Below, piece after piece: positions 13,068 to 25,087 of a stretch of 64,000 bases of DNA. Within the stretch, counting starts at the first letter, position 1; each line of letters starts with the position of its first letter. Below the pieces are notes generated by a model. The model had not been told where the DNA came from, made no database searches, and saw only the letters and a program-made list of their open reading frames with translations. The stretch covers positions 3,038,001 to 3,102,000 of the forward strand of contig JBBPFI010000001.1 of assembly GCA_037974965.1 (NCBI GenBank), given 5' to 3'. The DNA comes from Dacryopinax spathularia (lineage: Eukaryota; Basidiomycota; Dacrymycetes; Dacrymycetales; Dacrymycetaceae). The position numbers and the translations under genes were made by a program.

Positions 13068-14844
13068 ATGCCCACACTCGGAGGCTACATCGTTGAAGTA
13101 TTTGTTGACGATGAGTTAGCACCGGAGTTCGAGGTTCACGTTGACCATGAGAGACGGGTTTCACACTGTTGGGTGGAGTCGGAGGAAGGGAAAGTAAGCA
13201 GTAGCCTCCGGAAGAAGGCGCATGTTGACATTCCTTGCTTCCATATGTAGCGCGTTGCGGTCAAATGGGGGCCTGCGTCTCCGTCTTATGCGCTGGTCTA
13301 TGGCAAACGGTGGCCACAATGTGAAGCAACCTTGATGGTCGATGGCATCCTCGCAAATGTGATTTCGAAAGACGACTTCGAAGGTTTTGGTACAGTGAGC
13401 TCCATTCGAATGGAGGCAGCAGGAGACCGAGAAATGCGTTTTGTCAGCTGTATGGAATCACGAGGTATGAGAGGCCTATGGATTTTTCAGAACTTCCCCT
13501 CATTTCTGTCAGTGACTGTTCCCTTGCCGAATAGCAGCACAGTCACCGACGTCTGGCCGGAGGAGGAGGCCATAGTGGCTTCGATCGGGACTATCTCCTT
13601 GGTGCTACATGAGGGATATTACGACCATCGTCCCTACAAGCGGCTTCTAGCGTTGCCCTATACCCGATTATCAAACAGGTCCAGTCCCCGTCTTCGCATT
13701 GCTCAACCACCGAAGGAGTCTGGAAAGTGGGAATGGCATCGGGTGATGTGAGTGGCCATACGCCGGAATACGTCTATGCTTCCTAGCGGCCTTTAGCCCC
13801 GGATTTCCCAGCCGAGTGCCGTACTGGACGGTGCAGAAACTCGCAAAGTTCGTGCCTTACCCGGACGAACGCCCTTTCATCTTCCACTTTCATTACCGAC
13901 CAAAGGGTGTGGCTACATCTTACGGAGTGGCGTGAAGACAACTGACCATGAGTTAAGGGATCCTTCGCGTCCACGGTATCCTCGCTGCAGAGATGGGTGG
14001 AAATGGGGAAGCAGAGACTGTGGGACGAGGACGAGCCGAGCTCACAAGCCGTCGAGTTGTAGGAGAGTGCGAAAGGAAGTTGAACTTCGGATATGAAGAG
14101 GTGGAAACTCGTCGATCAGGGTATAGCTCTGATCCACCCGTGAAGTGGGGAAAGCTGTACGACGGCCCATACGCAACAGACGCACGATTGTGGGAACGTG
14201 CCCCTTTGCTGAACACGACAGGTGGCGTGACGTCAATGTCGAATCCAAGCGATCTTTGGCCCATCCAGGCCTCTGCTGCGACTCGGAAGGACGATAAAGA
14301 GGAGATCGGGCAAAAGAGCAATGATACCGATGACAACGTAGCGGTAACCGGTGTTCAACTCTCGAAGACCCGTGCGGGACAGGCCTCTGGATCTACTGGA
14401 GCGAAACAGCCAGGGGTGACAAGTGCAACAAAAATTGAGCCAGTGGACGATGAAGATCTCTTTCTTGCTCAGCCGAAAGGCGAGATCGCAGAAACTACGA
14501 CAGCCTTGGGACGAACGACGGACCACAAGGAGGAAAGCGTCAACGAGGTTGAAGGGAGGCTGAGGGAGGTGGAGGCGCTCCTGATGCGCAACGTGGAGCA
14601 GGTGGCCGATTTGAAGGTCAGCTGAGCCTTTTAGCGCACAAACGCATATTGATGCCTGGTGCAGAACATGATTGTCGCCTTGAGAGGGGATCTGTCGAGC
14701 AAGTCTGCTGCACGTGGCGCCAACAAGAAACGTCCAGCTCGCTCAGAATCGGAGTCTGACGAGGCAGCGAGGGGGCAAGCCGGTCCCTCGTCTCGAGTAG
14801 CCGTCCGGAAGGTGGCGGGTGAGAAAAGGGCTCGCAGAAAGTAA
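13068..14844 (+). CDS. DUF7918 domain protein
   Basis: This gene encodes a protein of the DUF7918 family, which is abundant in basidiomycetes and has no known function. The N-terminus (GGYIVEVFVDDELAPEFEVH) and the blocks VAVKWGPASPSYALVYGKRW and FIFHFHYRPK match the family's usual layout: a beta-rich domain of about 200 residues, then a low-complexity tail. The tail is acidic and Ser/Thr-rich and ends in a short coiled coil (EVEGRLREVEALLMRNVEQV) and a basic stretch (ANKKRPARSE, GEKRARRK) that may be a nuclear signal. Likely introns are 13192-13250, 13465-13542 and 13748-13796, one near 13915-13990 and one near 14619-14664. The junction near 13915 is the least certain. It converges on KAE1 with about 120 bp between stops. 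Confidence 0.75.
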
Positions 14845-14966
14845 GACTCGCCCTCGATTCGTAGATTGTCCAATGCTGAAAAGCATTTGATCGTAATTGT
14901 GGCTAATAGCGATGGTTGAATACAATGTTGTGCATGATTCTGCTTGCTCACTCGTACAAATCCGTT

Positions 14967-16277
14967 TCATCGTCTCCATTTCACGTGCACCTCGTCCGTC
15001 CGAAACCTGTAATGGATCAGCGACCGAATTAGGATTGTAATGAGACATTTCGATACCTTTGTGTACATGTGCATTCTGCCAGCTCGGCGCTCTCGCCCAT
15101 CCGGTAGGCCAAGATGCCCGCTTGGGCGATCATTATGCCATTGTCGATACAGAATCTGCGCAATCCGTCAGTATACGGCACAACTCGCATAGATGTCGAA
15201 GCGGACTCGCCTTTCATCAGTAGCAAATACCTTCCCTCCTCTCTCCTCCGCCATCCTCCCCATCATCTGCTGCAGCCGCTCATTACTCCCCACCCCTCCC
15301 ACAATCAGCACCTCCTTACTCCCGACATGCGCCATCGCTCTCTCCGTAATCTCCACCAACATGCTAAACACCGTCTCCTGCAGCGAGAAACACAGATCCT
15401 GGGGGGTGATCACATCCTGCTCCTTATCCCTTATCTCCTCTTCCGTCGGGTTGGGCCTGAACCGTTTATCCTGGGTGTACGACTCCGCCTGTGTCAGGAT
15501 CCCACTCAGGCTCACGTCCATCCCTTTCGTCGCGTACGGCAGCGCCACCAGCCTCGCACCGAGCTTGGCAGCCTGCTCGATGTTGTACCCCGGGGCAGGG
15601 TCGTTCGACAGCCCTATTACGCGCGCGAATCGGTCCAGCATGTTCCCGACTGCGATGTCGAGCGTTTCGCCGAAGATGCGGTACCGTTGCCGGGAGTAGG
15701 CAATTACTTGGGTGTTGCCGCCAGAGACGTAGAGGACGATGGGGTTTTGGGCACCCGTGATCAGGCGGCCCATTTCAATGTCTACGAACGGGGTTAGCCG
15801 AGAAGGGGGGTCGAAGAGCGAGTGCTTACGGCCGACGCAATGGTTCACGGGAATGAGGGGCTTGTTGTACAGAAGAGACAGTGTCCGAGCCACGAGAGCT
15901 GTTGTCTGTAGTGGTGCGCCCATTCCTGGCCCTGCGCCGCCATCAGCAGGCGAACCTCGTAAGGGCAGGGAGGTGAGCATGGACGCACCCTTGGTATAAC
16001 AAATACAGTCCACTTCCTCCATCCTCACTCCCGCCTCCTTCAAAGCCTTATTAACGACCTCCACCACCCAATCTCTATGATGCTGCGCCGTATCTCTCGG
16101 CAAGAATCCCTCTCCAGGCGGTGTGATATACGTGTGCCGGACGTTCGAGAGCACCTTTGGCGGTTGGTCGGGGTGGTGGGCCATGATTCCTGCGCCGAGT
16201 TTGTTGGCGCTGCCTTCGAGACCGAGGGCGAGTATGCGGCGTCTTGGTGGGGGGAGGGGTGATGGGCGCGGTGCCAT
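14967..16277 (-). CDS. KAE1: tRNA N6-threonylcarbamoyladenosine synthase, KEOPS subunit
   Basis: Kae1 (OSGEP) is the catalytic subunit of KEOPS, which transfers the threonylcarbamoyl group to A37 of ANN-decoding tRNAs in the cytosol and nucleus. Landmarks are [14 protein letters not shown] at the N-terminus, [12 protein letters not shown] and the metal-binding [19 protein letters not shown] (HxxxH). Others are [51 protein letters not shown] and the C-terminal [14 protein letters not shown]. Introns interrupt after YTKG, within HCVGH, after DE(R) and within CTQR(F). The third (15156-15210) appears to be a GC-AG intron. The protein has about 350 residues, normal for the family. It is divergent from CNS1 with only 217 bp between the two ATGs, so a shared promoter is likely. 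Confidence 0.95.
15156..15210 (-). other. GC-AG intron in KAE1
   Basis: On the minus strand the exon ends GATGAAAG and the intron starts GCGAGT and ends GCAG before ATTCTGTATC. Only this junction gives the family motif DERFCIDNG. A GT donor in the right phase is not present nearby, and reading through meets a stop. GC-AG introns are a known minor class. Confidence 0.75.
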
Positions 16278-16494
16278 GGTTGCCGGAGTGAGGAGAAGAT
16301 GATACAGTAGAGAGTGCTGCCGCTCCGCTCACAGCACGGGCAAGTCATACATCGGTGATAGGAAACTGCCTAAACCGCTTATCGCCGTAAGGGCTCGGTT
16401 CGGTCATAAAGATTTCCAGCACCAACTGATATCGCCGACAGAGAAATTCACCGCTCTCACCACACCAGACAACGATTCTTGATCATCGTACACG
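16278..16494. promoter_or_regulatory. shared KAE1/CNS1 promoter region
   Basis: This 217-bp gap separates the ATG of KAE1 (minus) from the ATG of CNS1 (plus). Both must be driven from it or from within the neighbouring gene. No TATA box is evident. That it is bidirectional is inferred from spacing. Confidence 0.5.
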
Positions 16495-17743
16495 ATGTCC
16501 ACCCTCCCCCAGCCCCCATCACCGGCAGACATTCAGAAAGCCCTCGATGAATTCGACAAAGTGCCCCTGTTCATGCGTCAACTTCCCTCCGGTGAAGACG
16601 ACGAATCGAACGTAGCACTGGAAGCGCTCAAGTCTCTCGCGTATGAAGGAACGCCGGACGGTACGTGCGTCCTTTTCCCTGCCCTCTCTTCCCCCACATG
16701 CTGACGGAGGCGCTGGATAGAGATCGCGCAGAATTTCAAGGAACAGGGGAATGAGTACTTTAAGGGACGAAGATGGCGGGAGGCCCTCGGGTTTTACACG
16801 CAGGGAATTGATGCGAAGCCGGAGGATGCGAAGTTGAGGGAGAGCTTGTTGCTGAATCGGGCTGCGTGTCATTTGGAGCTTCGTCCGTCCTTCTTATCAC
16901 CCTAGCCGGATTAGCATTGACGGCGTGGTAGAGAACTACCGGAAAGTGCTGAAGGACACTAGCGAGGTCCTCGCTGCAAACCCGAAAGCGGGAAAGGCCT
17001 ATTTCCGCGCCGGAGTCGCACTTACGAAGCTGGAACGATACGACGAAGCGATCGACGTCCTCTCCCGCTGTCTCGCTGTCCAGCCTAACGACGCAAGTGT
17101 ACAACGCGCACTAGATGAAGCCAAGAAAGGGAAAGAAGCCGTCGACCGGAAAGAACGGCAGAAACGGCAAGCTGCAGAAATGCGAGCCGCCGTCGACCGG
17201 GCGCTCCAAGCACGAGCTATATTTCCAGTGAAGACCCAAACCCCACCGCCGCAAGACGCCTACCCGTACTTCGACCCCGACTACCTCCCCTCCTCATCCT
17301 CCTCCACCCCGCCGCCACGAACAAGCCCGCTCGTTTTCCCCGTCCTTCTCCTCTACCCCTTGGAAGCGCAAACCGACCTCCTCACCTCATTCCCCGAATC
17401 CTCCACTTTCTCCGACCAGCTCGCACCTGTGCTCGACCCGCCTCCGCCGTGGGATAAAGAGGGCAAGTATGCACTGGGGAAGGTGGCGGTGTATGTCGTC
17501 ACGGTTAGGGGCAGGGTGTTGAAGCTGGGGATGGGAAGGAGGTTGTTGGATGTTTGGCCTGCTGCTGCTGGGACTCCTTCTGGTGCGAAGGAAGGCGAGA
17601 AGGGGGAGAAGGGAGAGAAGGGAGCGAAGGGAAGCGACGGGGTCGTTTGTAGGGATGGGTGGATCGAGGTGTATGTCGTTCCTAGGGGAGAGGAGGAGAG
17701 GAAATGGGTGGAGGAGATGAAGGCGAAGGTAAAGAAGCAGTGA
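16495..17743 (+). CDS. CNS1: Hsp70/Hsp90 co-chaperone, TTC4/Cns1 family
   Basis: Cns1/TTC4 is a TPR co-chaperone that binds the C-termini of Hsp90 and Hsp70 in the cytosol and is essential in yeast. The protein shows the family N-terminus (FDKVPLFMRQLP), then three TPR motifs: FKEQGNEYFKGRRWREALGF, LLLNRAACHLEL-NYRKVLKD and KAYFRAGVALTKLERYDEAI. A C-terminal wheel-type domain follows (PWDKEGKYALGKVAVYVV). Two introns lie near 16662-16720 and 16887-16980. The second uses a GTCCGT donor but restores the frame exactly. Unusual here is a collagen-like run of Gly-Glu-Lys triplets near residue 320 (17600-17630) inside the C-terminal domain, probably a loop insertion. Confidence 0.92.
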
Positions 17744-17980
17744 GAGTGTCACGATGAGGCGGAGGGCGGGGTTTGGACATGCTGTATTGATGTTCGCAAG
17801 TGGGACATAATAGTCTCGTAGGACTGGGCAAGGAGCTCGTTACGGAAGAAATTTCCAGGAAGCCAATTGATTGTAGCACGAATACCAAATAAACAAGATG
17901 CAAATGTCCGATAACTTTTTGATACATGAATAGAAGAGGAGCAGGGGTATTCCCGAGCAAAGTTGCAAGTAGTTCGGTGT

Positions 17981-19210
17981 TTACTGCTTCTTCCGCGGGT
18001 CTGACTTCTCGAGCACGAACTCGCCCTCGATGTACAGCACCCCTTCGGGAGTCAAGTATGGCGAGTCCCTGCCATGGATGAGCCGCCGGACGCGCAGAGC
18101 ATAGGAAGACGGCTCACTCATACTCCAAAGTCGGTCCACCCGGCGCGCTTGTCAGCTTCACCTCGATATGTTCGCCCGGCTCCAGCTTCTTCTTATGAAA
18201 CCGCAAAACGACCTTCTCCTTGTCCGGCCTGCCGAGCCGCAGCACGCCGTCAATCGGGGCAGCCGCGCTACCCTTAAGCAACTTGAGCTGCATCACCCAT
18301 CCCGAATTGGCAATCATAGCGGTCAATTGCCATGCTCTTCCTCTGGCAATCCACTGTGTCGTAACCTTCTTCGCGACTTTTACGCGCTTGCACCATGCAG
18401 GGACGGCCCATGCGACGCGGAAAGTGCCGACCGCCGCGTCGGAGATATGCTCCACAACGACACTGTTGTTCGTCAGAGCAGGACTTTGGGTGGTCGTCGG
18501 GCTTGTAGCGGCATGACCCACACCGATCACGCTTTCCGCATACGAAGGACGCTCGAACGTGGCGTACGTGCGTAAGGTCTGGAACAGCGCATTGGCGTCG
18601 TTCAGCATTAACGCCGCTCGAGCATCCGCGACCGTGCGAGGTGTCAGTGGGCTAGAGAGGAGGAGGTCGAGGATCTCGCTCTCGAGCGCTGCGCCGGGGT
18701 ATGCCGGAACGGAAGGTGAGGCATGACAGTGCGCGAGGATGGCCCAATAAAGCGGGGTATGACCTTCGACTTCTTCTTGGATGAGCTCGTCGAATGAGAG
18801 GCCATTGGAGGCGCATGCGGCACGGCAGGAATAGAGGACATGGCACGCGCCCGGGTCATTGAGGTTACGGAGAGTGTCATATGTCTGGATTGAACGCGCA
18901 TATAGCCAGGTTTTGATGCAGGGAAAGTAGGCACACGTACCACGCTCCGCATCGTCGCCCGCATCTCCTCGAGCTTCGTCTTCCGCTTCCAGTTCTGCAC
19001 CACGCTCCCCATAACGAACGTGAGGTCCCATCCTGACCCCTCTGGCGCATCCTGAGCCGGCGAAGGTGCTAGCGAATTGACGAGCGAGTCGAATGCCGCT
19101 GCGAGCGGTCGTTTCTCGTCGCCCGTGCGAGGGGTGCTCGCACTCGCCGCGCCCTGAGCAACGATATCGTACAACGGAGGCGCGTCATCCGTGAACTGCG
19201 TATTCTTCAT
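17981..19210 (-). CDS. uncharacterised ankyrin-like/beta-rich protein, paralogue A
   Basis: I do not recognise this family by name. Three exons (19210-18941, 18884-18118, 18068-17981) give 374 residues in frame. The N-terminus is disordered (DDAPPLYDIV, then Ser/Pro-rich). Next comes a helical block with one ankyrin-like turn, VEGHTPLYWAIL, preceded by HVLYSCRAACASNGLSFDEL. The C-terminal third is beta-rich (VTTQWIARGRAWQLTAMIAN and VVLRFHKKKLEPGEHIEVKL) and ends EDSPYLTPEGVLYIEGEFVLEK. That layout recalls a MATH-like beta sandwich, but this is only an impression. A paralogue at 32601-34030 shares the whole layout. The neighbouring divergent gene is a SLIP-GC-like GTPase, and the paralogue also has a GTPase neighbour. 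No signal peptide or membrane segment is seen. Confidence 0.8.
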
Positions 19211-19790
19211 TGTTGTTGCTCGTTTTCACCGGCTAGGGCACGCGAGAGTAGTGTCGGGAGGCAAGATGACTCCAGCCAGGCTGGGGTGGTTTCTTGTCGT
19301 GGACGACGAGGAGCCATTGCGCCGCAGTAAGAAGAGGGGTGGAGGCGCATCGCTCTCCGCAGTCGATATTCAAATCAGAATCGGCCTTGGCGGTAATTAG
19401 GGTTGCTCCGGCCTTTCGCGCTTTGTTATCTCCGAGCAACTCATCAATCGCCACAATGCACATAAGAGGGGTGCATATCTTTGGGGGTCATTGGCCTGTG
19501 ACTCGACGCATTTTCAGATACCATGGAGGGAACTGCGCCAAAGACACAGTCGAGCTATGTGCACGGTTGCGGTACGCGTAGAACGCGTCCAGGGCTTTTC
19601 ACGAACTTGGACAGTGAGCGGTTCCGAGGTGCGTTTCATGCATGCGCCGTCCAAAAAAATGCTACCGTCTGGTTGCTAGGCCAATCCATCCGATCCATCC
19701 GAAAAATCTTCTGCAGAGGGATTTGCTCCATAGGCGACCATCTCCATCGCTAGTCCGACGTTCGCTTTCCCCTTGTCTGGCTCCCCTCCA
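19211..19790. other. intergenic, divergent promoter region
   Basis: This 580-bp gap lies between paralogue A (minus) and GTPase copy 2 (plus), and holds both promoters. No TATA box or repeat stands out. Confidence 0.4.
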
Positions 19791-22700
19791 ATGGCGTCCA
19801 ATGATGTTGGTACTAGCTCCGAGGGCAACCTGCAGTCCCTTCTTGACACTCTCAACTTGATCAATGCGCAATACGGCGTCAATCTTACACCTGAGCCTGA
19901 ACCAGCAGCTGAATTACCAACTTCACCCGCACCCATAGCTCGACTTGAAGCCATTCGTCAGGACTGCCATGATCTCATTGCCTGTCTTCCCGAAACGCTG
20001 TCTCTGACTGGCAAGGCAGAGTGGACCAGCTCTCTTGGCACAATTATCGACAAGTGCTCAACACCTAAGCCGCTGAACGTTGCTTTGGTTGGCGAGATGG
20101 GTGCAGGAAAGACAAGCCTGCTTCACGCACTCTTAGAAGTTGATGTCTGTAAGGTTGGACAAGTGGTGAGCAGTGTGCTTCACCACATTTTACGTCTGCT
20201 AAACCATAATAAGGATGTCGGTACCGATCATCCCACTACGTTGCTCTACCATGATGAGGAGAGAACCGTACGCAAGATGGAGTTGCTTTCCCTGGATGAA
20301 TTGTTGAACGTGAGTGCTGACCAATCGTCCCCGACATACACACATACTTATGGCATCTATACGATGATCATAGACAATAGAAGACTGGCTTGCAGCAATA
20401 TTGGGAATGTGGGTTGACAAGCTCCCGTCTAAATTAGGCTCTATTCCTGACCTTTGGCGGGCCAGTGAGAATGCCGAAGATCGAGCTAAGGCTATGAACG
20501 CGGTTTCCGAGGTAAGACATTCACATACGCTGCACCAGTCACTTGGCTCATGAGCAGCTCAGATGTTCAGTCAGTATGTCCTCACAGTCTTGCTCACCAG
20601 CGGCAGAGGAACCCACTTGGCAATAGGGGCGTAGAACTCAGCATGCTATTCAAGCGGACCAAGCTGGAAAGTGTGATCCGGGCTTTTGCGTTCTTCAAAG
20701 ATCTTGGCAAGACTATGGAGCTTGAAGAGCATGACGGACAGCTTCCTGGGGTGATGAAGGCTTGAAAATCGTGTAGCATGAACTCTTCTCATATATGATG
20801 GTAGGAAGCAAGGAGAGCGGCCTCTCCGTGCGAGAGTCTAGCCCACAATGGTGACACGGTAAGCCTCTGTGCACACCGAAAGCCTGGTGTTCCGTGCTGA
20901 CCTCCAAAAAGGCTCGGCTGGTTCCTATCAGAACGTATGCATTCCTCCCAGCCCCTCTCTATGGTATTGATGAATCATAGAGAGCAAGTACTCATACGGA
21001 ATCCCTTACTACACCATGGTCTCAGTTTCACGGACGCTCCTGGGTTTGGCGATACAAATTTGTTTCGGATCACCAGTGCAAAACGGACACTGTTGGAAGC
21101 CGATATCATCTGCATGGGTAAGCATACAACAGTCTCAGTTACGCCTCATGTGTCAGTTCTAATGGCCAATGTTGGAAGTCCTTCCTGTGAAACGCTGTGA
21201 TTCAAGCCAGGCATGTCGATCCCATCAAATTTTCTTAGCATACACTAAACTCTCACAACAGATCGGCCAAGATATCGCAAAGTCTGTCAGCATACCACGT
21301 GGATATGGTGTGACAGATCGTTCATCTTTAACTACACATTGGTCAATGACCGAACCCTTGATGGAAAGCGAGTGGAGCTCATTGTTGTTTGCACCCAATG
21401 TGATGTGAGCAACCCGAGAAACATTATCTGACCAAGAATACGAACCTTATGAGCAATGACCTCAGCATGGACTCAGCGAGCCAGAACTGCGGAAGGTTGC
21501 GGATGCTGTCTGGCTCACAGATAAAGAGCGGGAGGAGATGTGTGCTCTTCTGAAGGTAAACACTCAAAAACCTGTGTTTTCTGCCTAAGGGTATCTTATT
21601 TTGCAGGACATCAATGCTGCGGAGGCAGGCATTCAGCAAGTCGAGTGTGCACGGGCTCCTCTACTGAAGTTCTTGCATGGAAAAAGCTACATACGTCCAC
21701 ACAAGAAGGCTCGTTTCAGTATCAAGGAGGAGTCTCCAACTTTGAGTGCTGTGCGTAGAAGCAGATACACTGCCCGGCCAGAAAGTAAGTAAGGTTTCTT
21801 ACAATGGAATATCTTCTTTAGAGCCAGGATCCGGCACAAAAACAAGTTCAATCAAAACTGGATCAGGTACGCTACCTAGAATTCCTTTGTCTAGAAAGAC
21901 TATTAATGCTGTACACAAGATCGCACAGGTCGTAGGGCAGCTGCAGGATGAGGTACAGGATCTCAAGCGCCAGCTTCGGCATCTATTTGTTGTGAGCCTC
22001 CTTTGCCCGTTGAAGACTCCTTGCCAGCTCATTCGCTAGTTGGCTCGAAATCGTCATGCGAGGGAAAAAATGGAGTATGTTCTGCTGCTGGATTCGCAGG
22101 TATCTTGCTCATGATGGTGGTTTGCATCAGGCGCGTCATTCGAACCTGGCTGAGGGAAGAGGCGAGGCCGTATTTTCCTATCAGGTGCAATCATGACTGA
22201 AACTGAAATCTTTCTGCACAGCCATCTCATTCAATCGAAGTTTTTACAGTCGCTGCCAATTGCTATCAGAAGCTTACTCTTGCCAACGAAAATGATGACT
22301 GTCATGAGAATGTGGATGAGGTCAGCCCCATTGCGCCTGTGGCTACGGCCTTGCCCACCCCATTCACCTGTCTCCTATGTAGACCGACATACCTGCGCTA
22401 CGAATGCACCTCCAACAACGAGGTCTGGATGCACTGAGTGAATATGCAAGCAATCTGGAGCGCACCTTGCAAGTAACTGTTGAGGAGATCACCAATTCCC
22501 TGTCGGCTCAAGGGCAACCTTGTCTTGAGCTATTACCGGCGCTTCAACAGCACTTTGGCGTTCGAAACAATGTGGTCGCAGAAGTACGTGATGACGGTGT
22601 ATCTAATCGTTCTAACAGTGTCGCATTAACCCTGTGCAGCAACTCAACTCGAAACTGCACGACATATTGGACAAGTCTTTTGGGTGGAAGAAAACCTTGA

Positions 22701-23917
22701 ACACTGGCTGCGTCAGCGCCGCTCAAGAGGTGGGTGCATATGCATATTCGCAGGGTCTGACAGCATACTGGTTGTTGTGCTCACCCCGGGCTACAGACGG
22801 TCAAGAGTCTCAGCAAGAATCCAGACCTCCTCTTCAGAGATTCTTTGGGTCGACCGATAACTCGTCTTAATGTCTTACGAGCTGCCTGTCGAGCAGAACG
22901 AGACGGCATTTTTGCAGATATCGATCTCAATGAGGGACTCGCAAGAATATTCCTTGCTCAAATGCGAACTCTATGGGATAACATCTTCCTTGAAATTGAG
23001 CAAAGGCTTGTGGACGCTTTTGAGGTCTGTGGTGTGCAACAGGATATCTCCTGCATGTCTAGTTACAGAGTTCACAGGCCATCACTGGAGCAATGCGAGA
23101 CAAGGTGGCACAGTTGGGTGGGCCGTAGTCTTACTCTCTCTGTGTGTTTGATTTTGACCTCCACTTGTAGATAACTTAGGATTCCTGGGGAATTCTCACC
23201 TAAGGAGAATTATGAAGAGGATTGGAAGAACAGGGAGGAAGGCGTTTCAACGCAAGATGAGGCAAGCAACATGGGAGTGCTCTGCTCTCATGGCATCTGC
23301 GCGAGAGTAAGTATCTGAAACCGATTCGAATACAGAGCATAGCTAACTCAGTACTCAGAAACCTGCGCTTGAAGTTGTCCAGTCACTTTAAAGAAAGTTT
23401 GAAGCCGGCATATCAACGAATCCTCGAAGAGAAAGGAGATGGTGCGGTATTACGCGCCAAAGTCAGACCCGGTAACATTGTCTATGAGCCCTTCTGACAA
23501 CCTTCCTAGGCAGCGTTTGTGCGCCACATTCAACGAAGGAACCATATTCTTCAGCTACCTGCCAATTTCATAACGACTCGCTTATCTGAACATATCGAAG
23601 ACCTGAGGCGCTTTGTGACTCAGGAAGTGAGCGCTGCATCCGATGCCCTCAGGTCCTCCTACATGGGTAGGTTGAAACCCGTCTAGCCAGAGTTTGATGC
23701 TAATGTGTTGATCCCAGCTATCATGCAAAAGGTCAACAAGTCGGACATGGAGGAGGCGAAAGCACGCAAGAAGCTTTTACAGTGTGCGATCACCATCGCT
23801 CGGCAGCGCATTGCGGACCGTGATGTAGGGAACAACGACGCGAACGACGGCAGCGACACTGATGAACAGTCTGACTATGACCTGCTGAATGACATAGAAG
23901 ACTGGGAGATGATTTGA
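19791..23917 (+). CDS. large P-loop GTPase, SLIP-GC/dynamin-like (copy 2)
   Basis: This is a second multi-exon GTPase related to the gene at 2689-6786. The start ATG at 19791 leads to a helical segment and then the P-loop GEMGAGKTS (about 20090-20118). G3 is FTDAPGFGDTN (about 21027-21060) and the G4-like block is IVVCTQCD (about 21380-21400). Shared helical blocks follow (LRAACRAERDGIFADIDLNE, 22868-22935), and the C-terminus is DMEEAKARKKLLQCAITIAR and then an acidic end. Many introns are inferred. At one junction (donor at about 20308, acceptor about 20390) the phases I can see do not match unless a more distant acceptor is used, so the gene model needs transcript support. It may be a functional gene with an odd splice or an early pseudogene. 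It is divergent from paralogue A. Confidence 0.7.
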
Positions 23918-25087
23918 CGGCGTGTTCGTTGCTGGAGGAGCTTGCCAACTACGAGGTGCGGTGCACGGCAGCTACAAGCACAGCTGCGGACAAGCGCGGC
24001 CTCCGACCTTGGCAAAACGGTTCGCTTTTCCGAAATGGCAACTGAAGTGCTTCCAATATTACCGCTTTTCTGCCCTGATCTCTCTTCACCTTGTACAAAA
24101 CGCCTTTTCCTTTTCGTTCATCTAACATGCCCTGGAATTGAACTGCAAGATCCGACTTCGTATCTGCAGTGATCGTCCAAAACGCTTCGCTGTTCTTCTT
24201 TTTTCTGTCGTTCCAGTGCTGAGTGCCCGCTCTAGACCACCTTCATTGTTCATACAGAATTTCACCCTAATTCATACATTGTATATAGTACATCTGGCTA
24301 GCACGCCCCCAATAGAACAAAGCGCTAGCTGCTCAGCCAATACCCCCGCGGCGATTGACACCACGGATACTGTGATTCGGCGCCTTCCTTCCACTTCTTT
24401 CCGCTTCTTTCCGCCTCTACGGCCGGCCATCACAAACCCGAGAAGGCACAGGGACAACATCGGAAGAAATTCGTCTTCTCCCCTGCGCAGATCCGGCCCT
24501 CCGGGCTTCGAAGTTCGTGAATCTCGGATTCTCGTGACAATTCATCTCGTAAGTATAGCAGATAGATTGATCCTGTGGATTCCGCATCGAAACGTGTGGC
24601 CGCGGTCCTGCGCGGAACCCATCCTTCCAAAGCACAAGAAAGAGAAACCATAAAACCCCGGAAAAAGCAGAAAACCTAAACGATACAGTATCCCTTGCCC
24701 GAGACAGCCAGCGACTAGCGACTCGCGCCAGCTTTGACGAGAAGAATTCTTCGAAGTTGACTAGGCTCCGGATTGTCGTTCATCCCAGTCAGGCAGTCGG
24801 GAAGAACAGGCTTGTAAGCCGCGGAAAAGAAGCCCCTTCGCCTGCGTGCCTCGAAGTATTTTGGTTTGACTTCTGAGAGCCTGAAACCTTATTCCCCTAA
24901 GTCTCTAGGAATCGTCAGCCTATCAGCCCACTCTCCCAATCCGGCAACTGCTCACCTCCCGTACGCGCCCGTTAGTCCTGTCCCCTACGACCCCAGTCCG
25001 CACACACAACCACTCTCCAGCAGCCAGCAGCCAGCACTCCACATTCCACATTCCGCGCCGGCGTTGGTACAGGGTACAGGGCGGGCG
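23918..25087. other. intergenic
   Basis: This 1.17-kb region lies between the convergent ends of GTPase copy 2 and the unknown gene at 25088-26383. Open frames (for example 24138-24653 plus) show no family features. No repeat or RNA gene is recognised. Confidence 0.4.

Noticed and set aside
15114-15797. 227-codon plus-strand frame
   Set aside because: It lies antisense to KAE1, which is well supported by family motifs.
24138-24653. 171-codon plus-strand frame
   Set aside because: Composition is unlike neighbouring genes and no motif is present; it is most likely a chance frame between two convergent genes.
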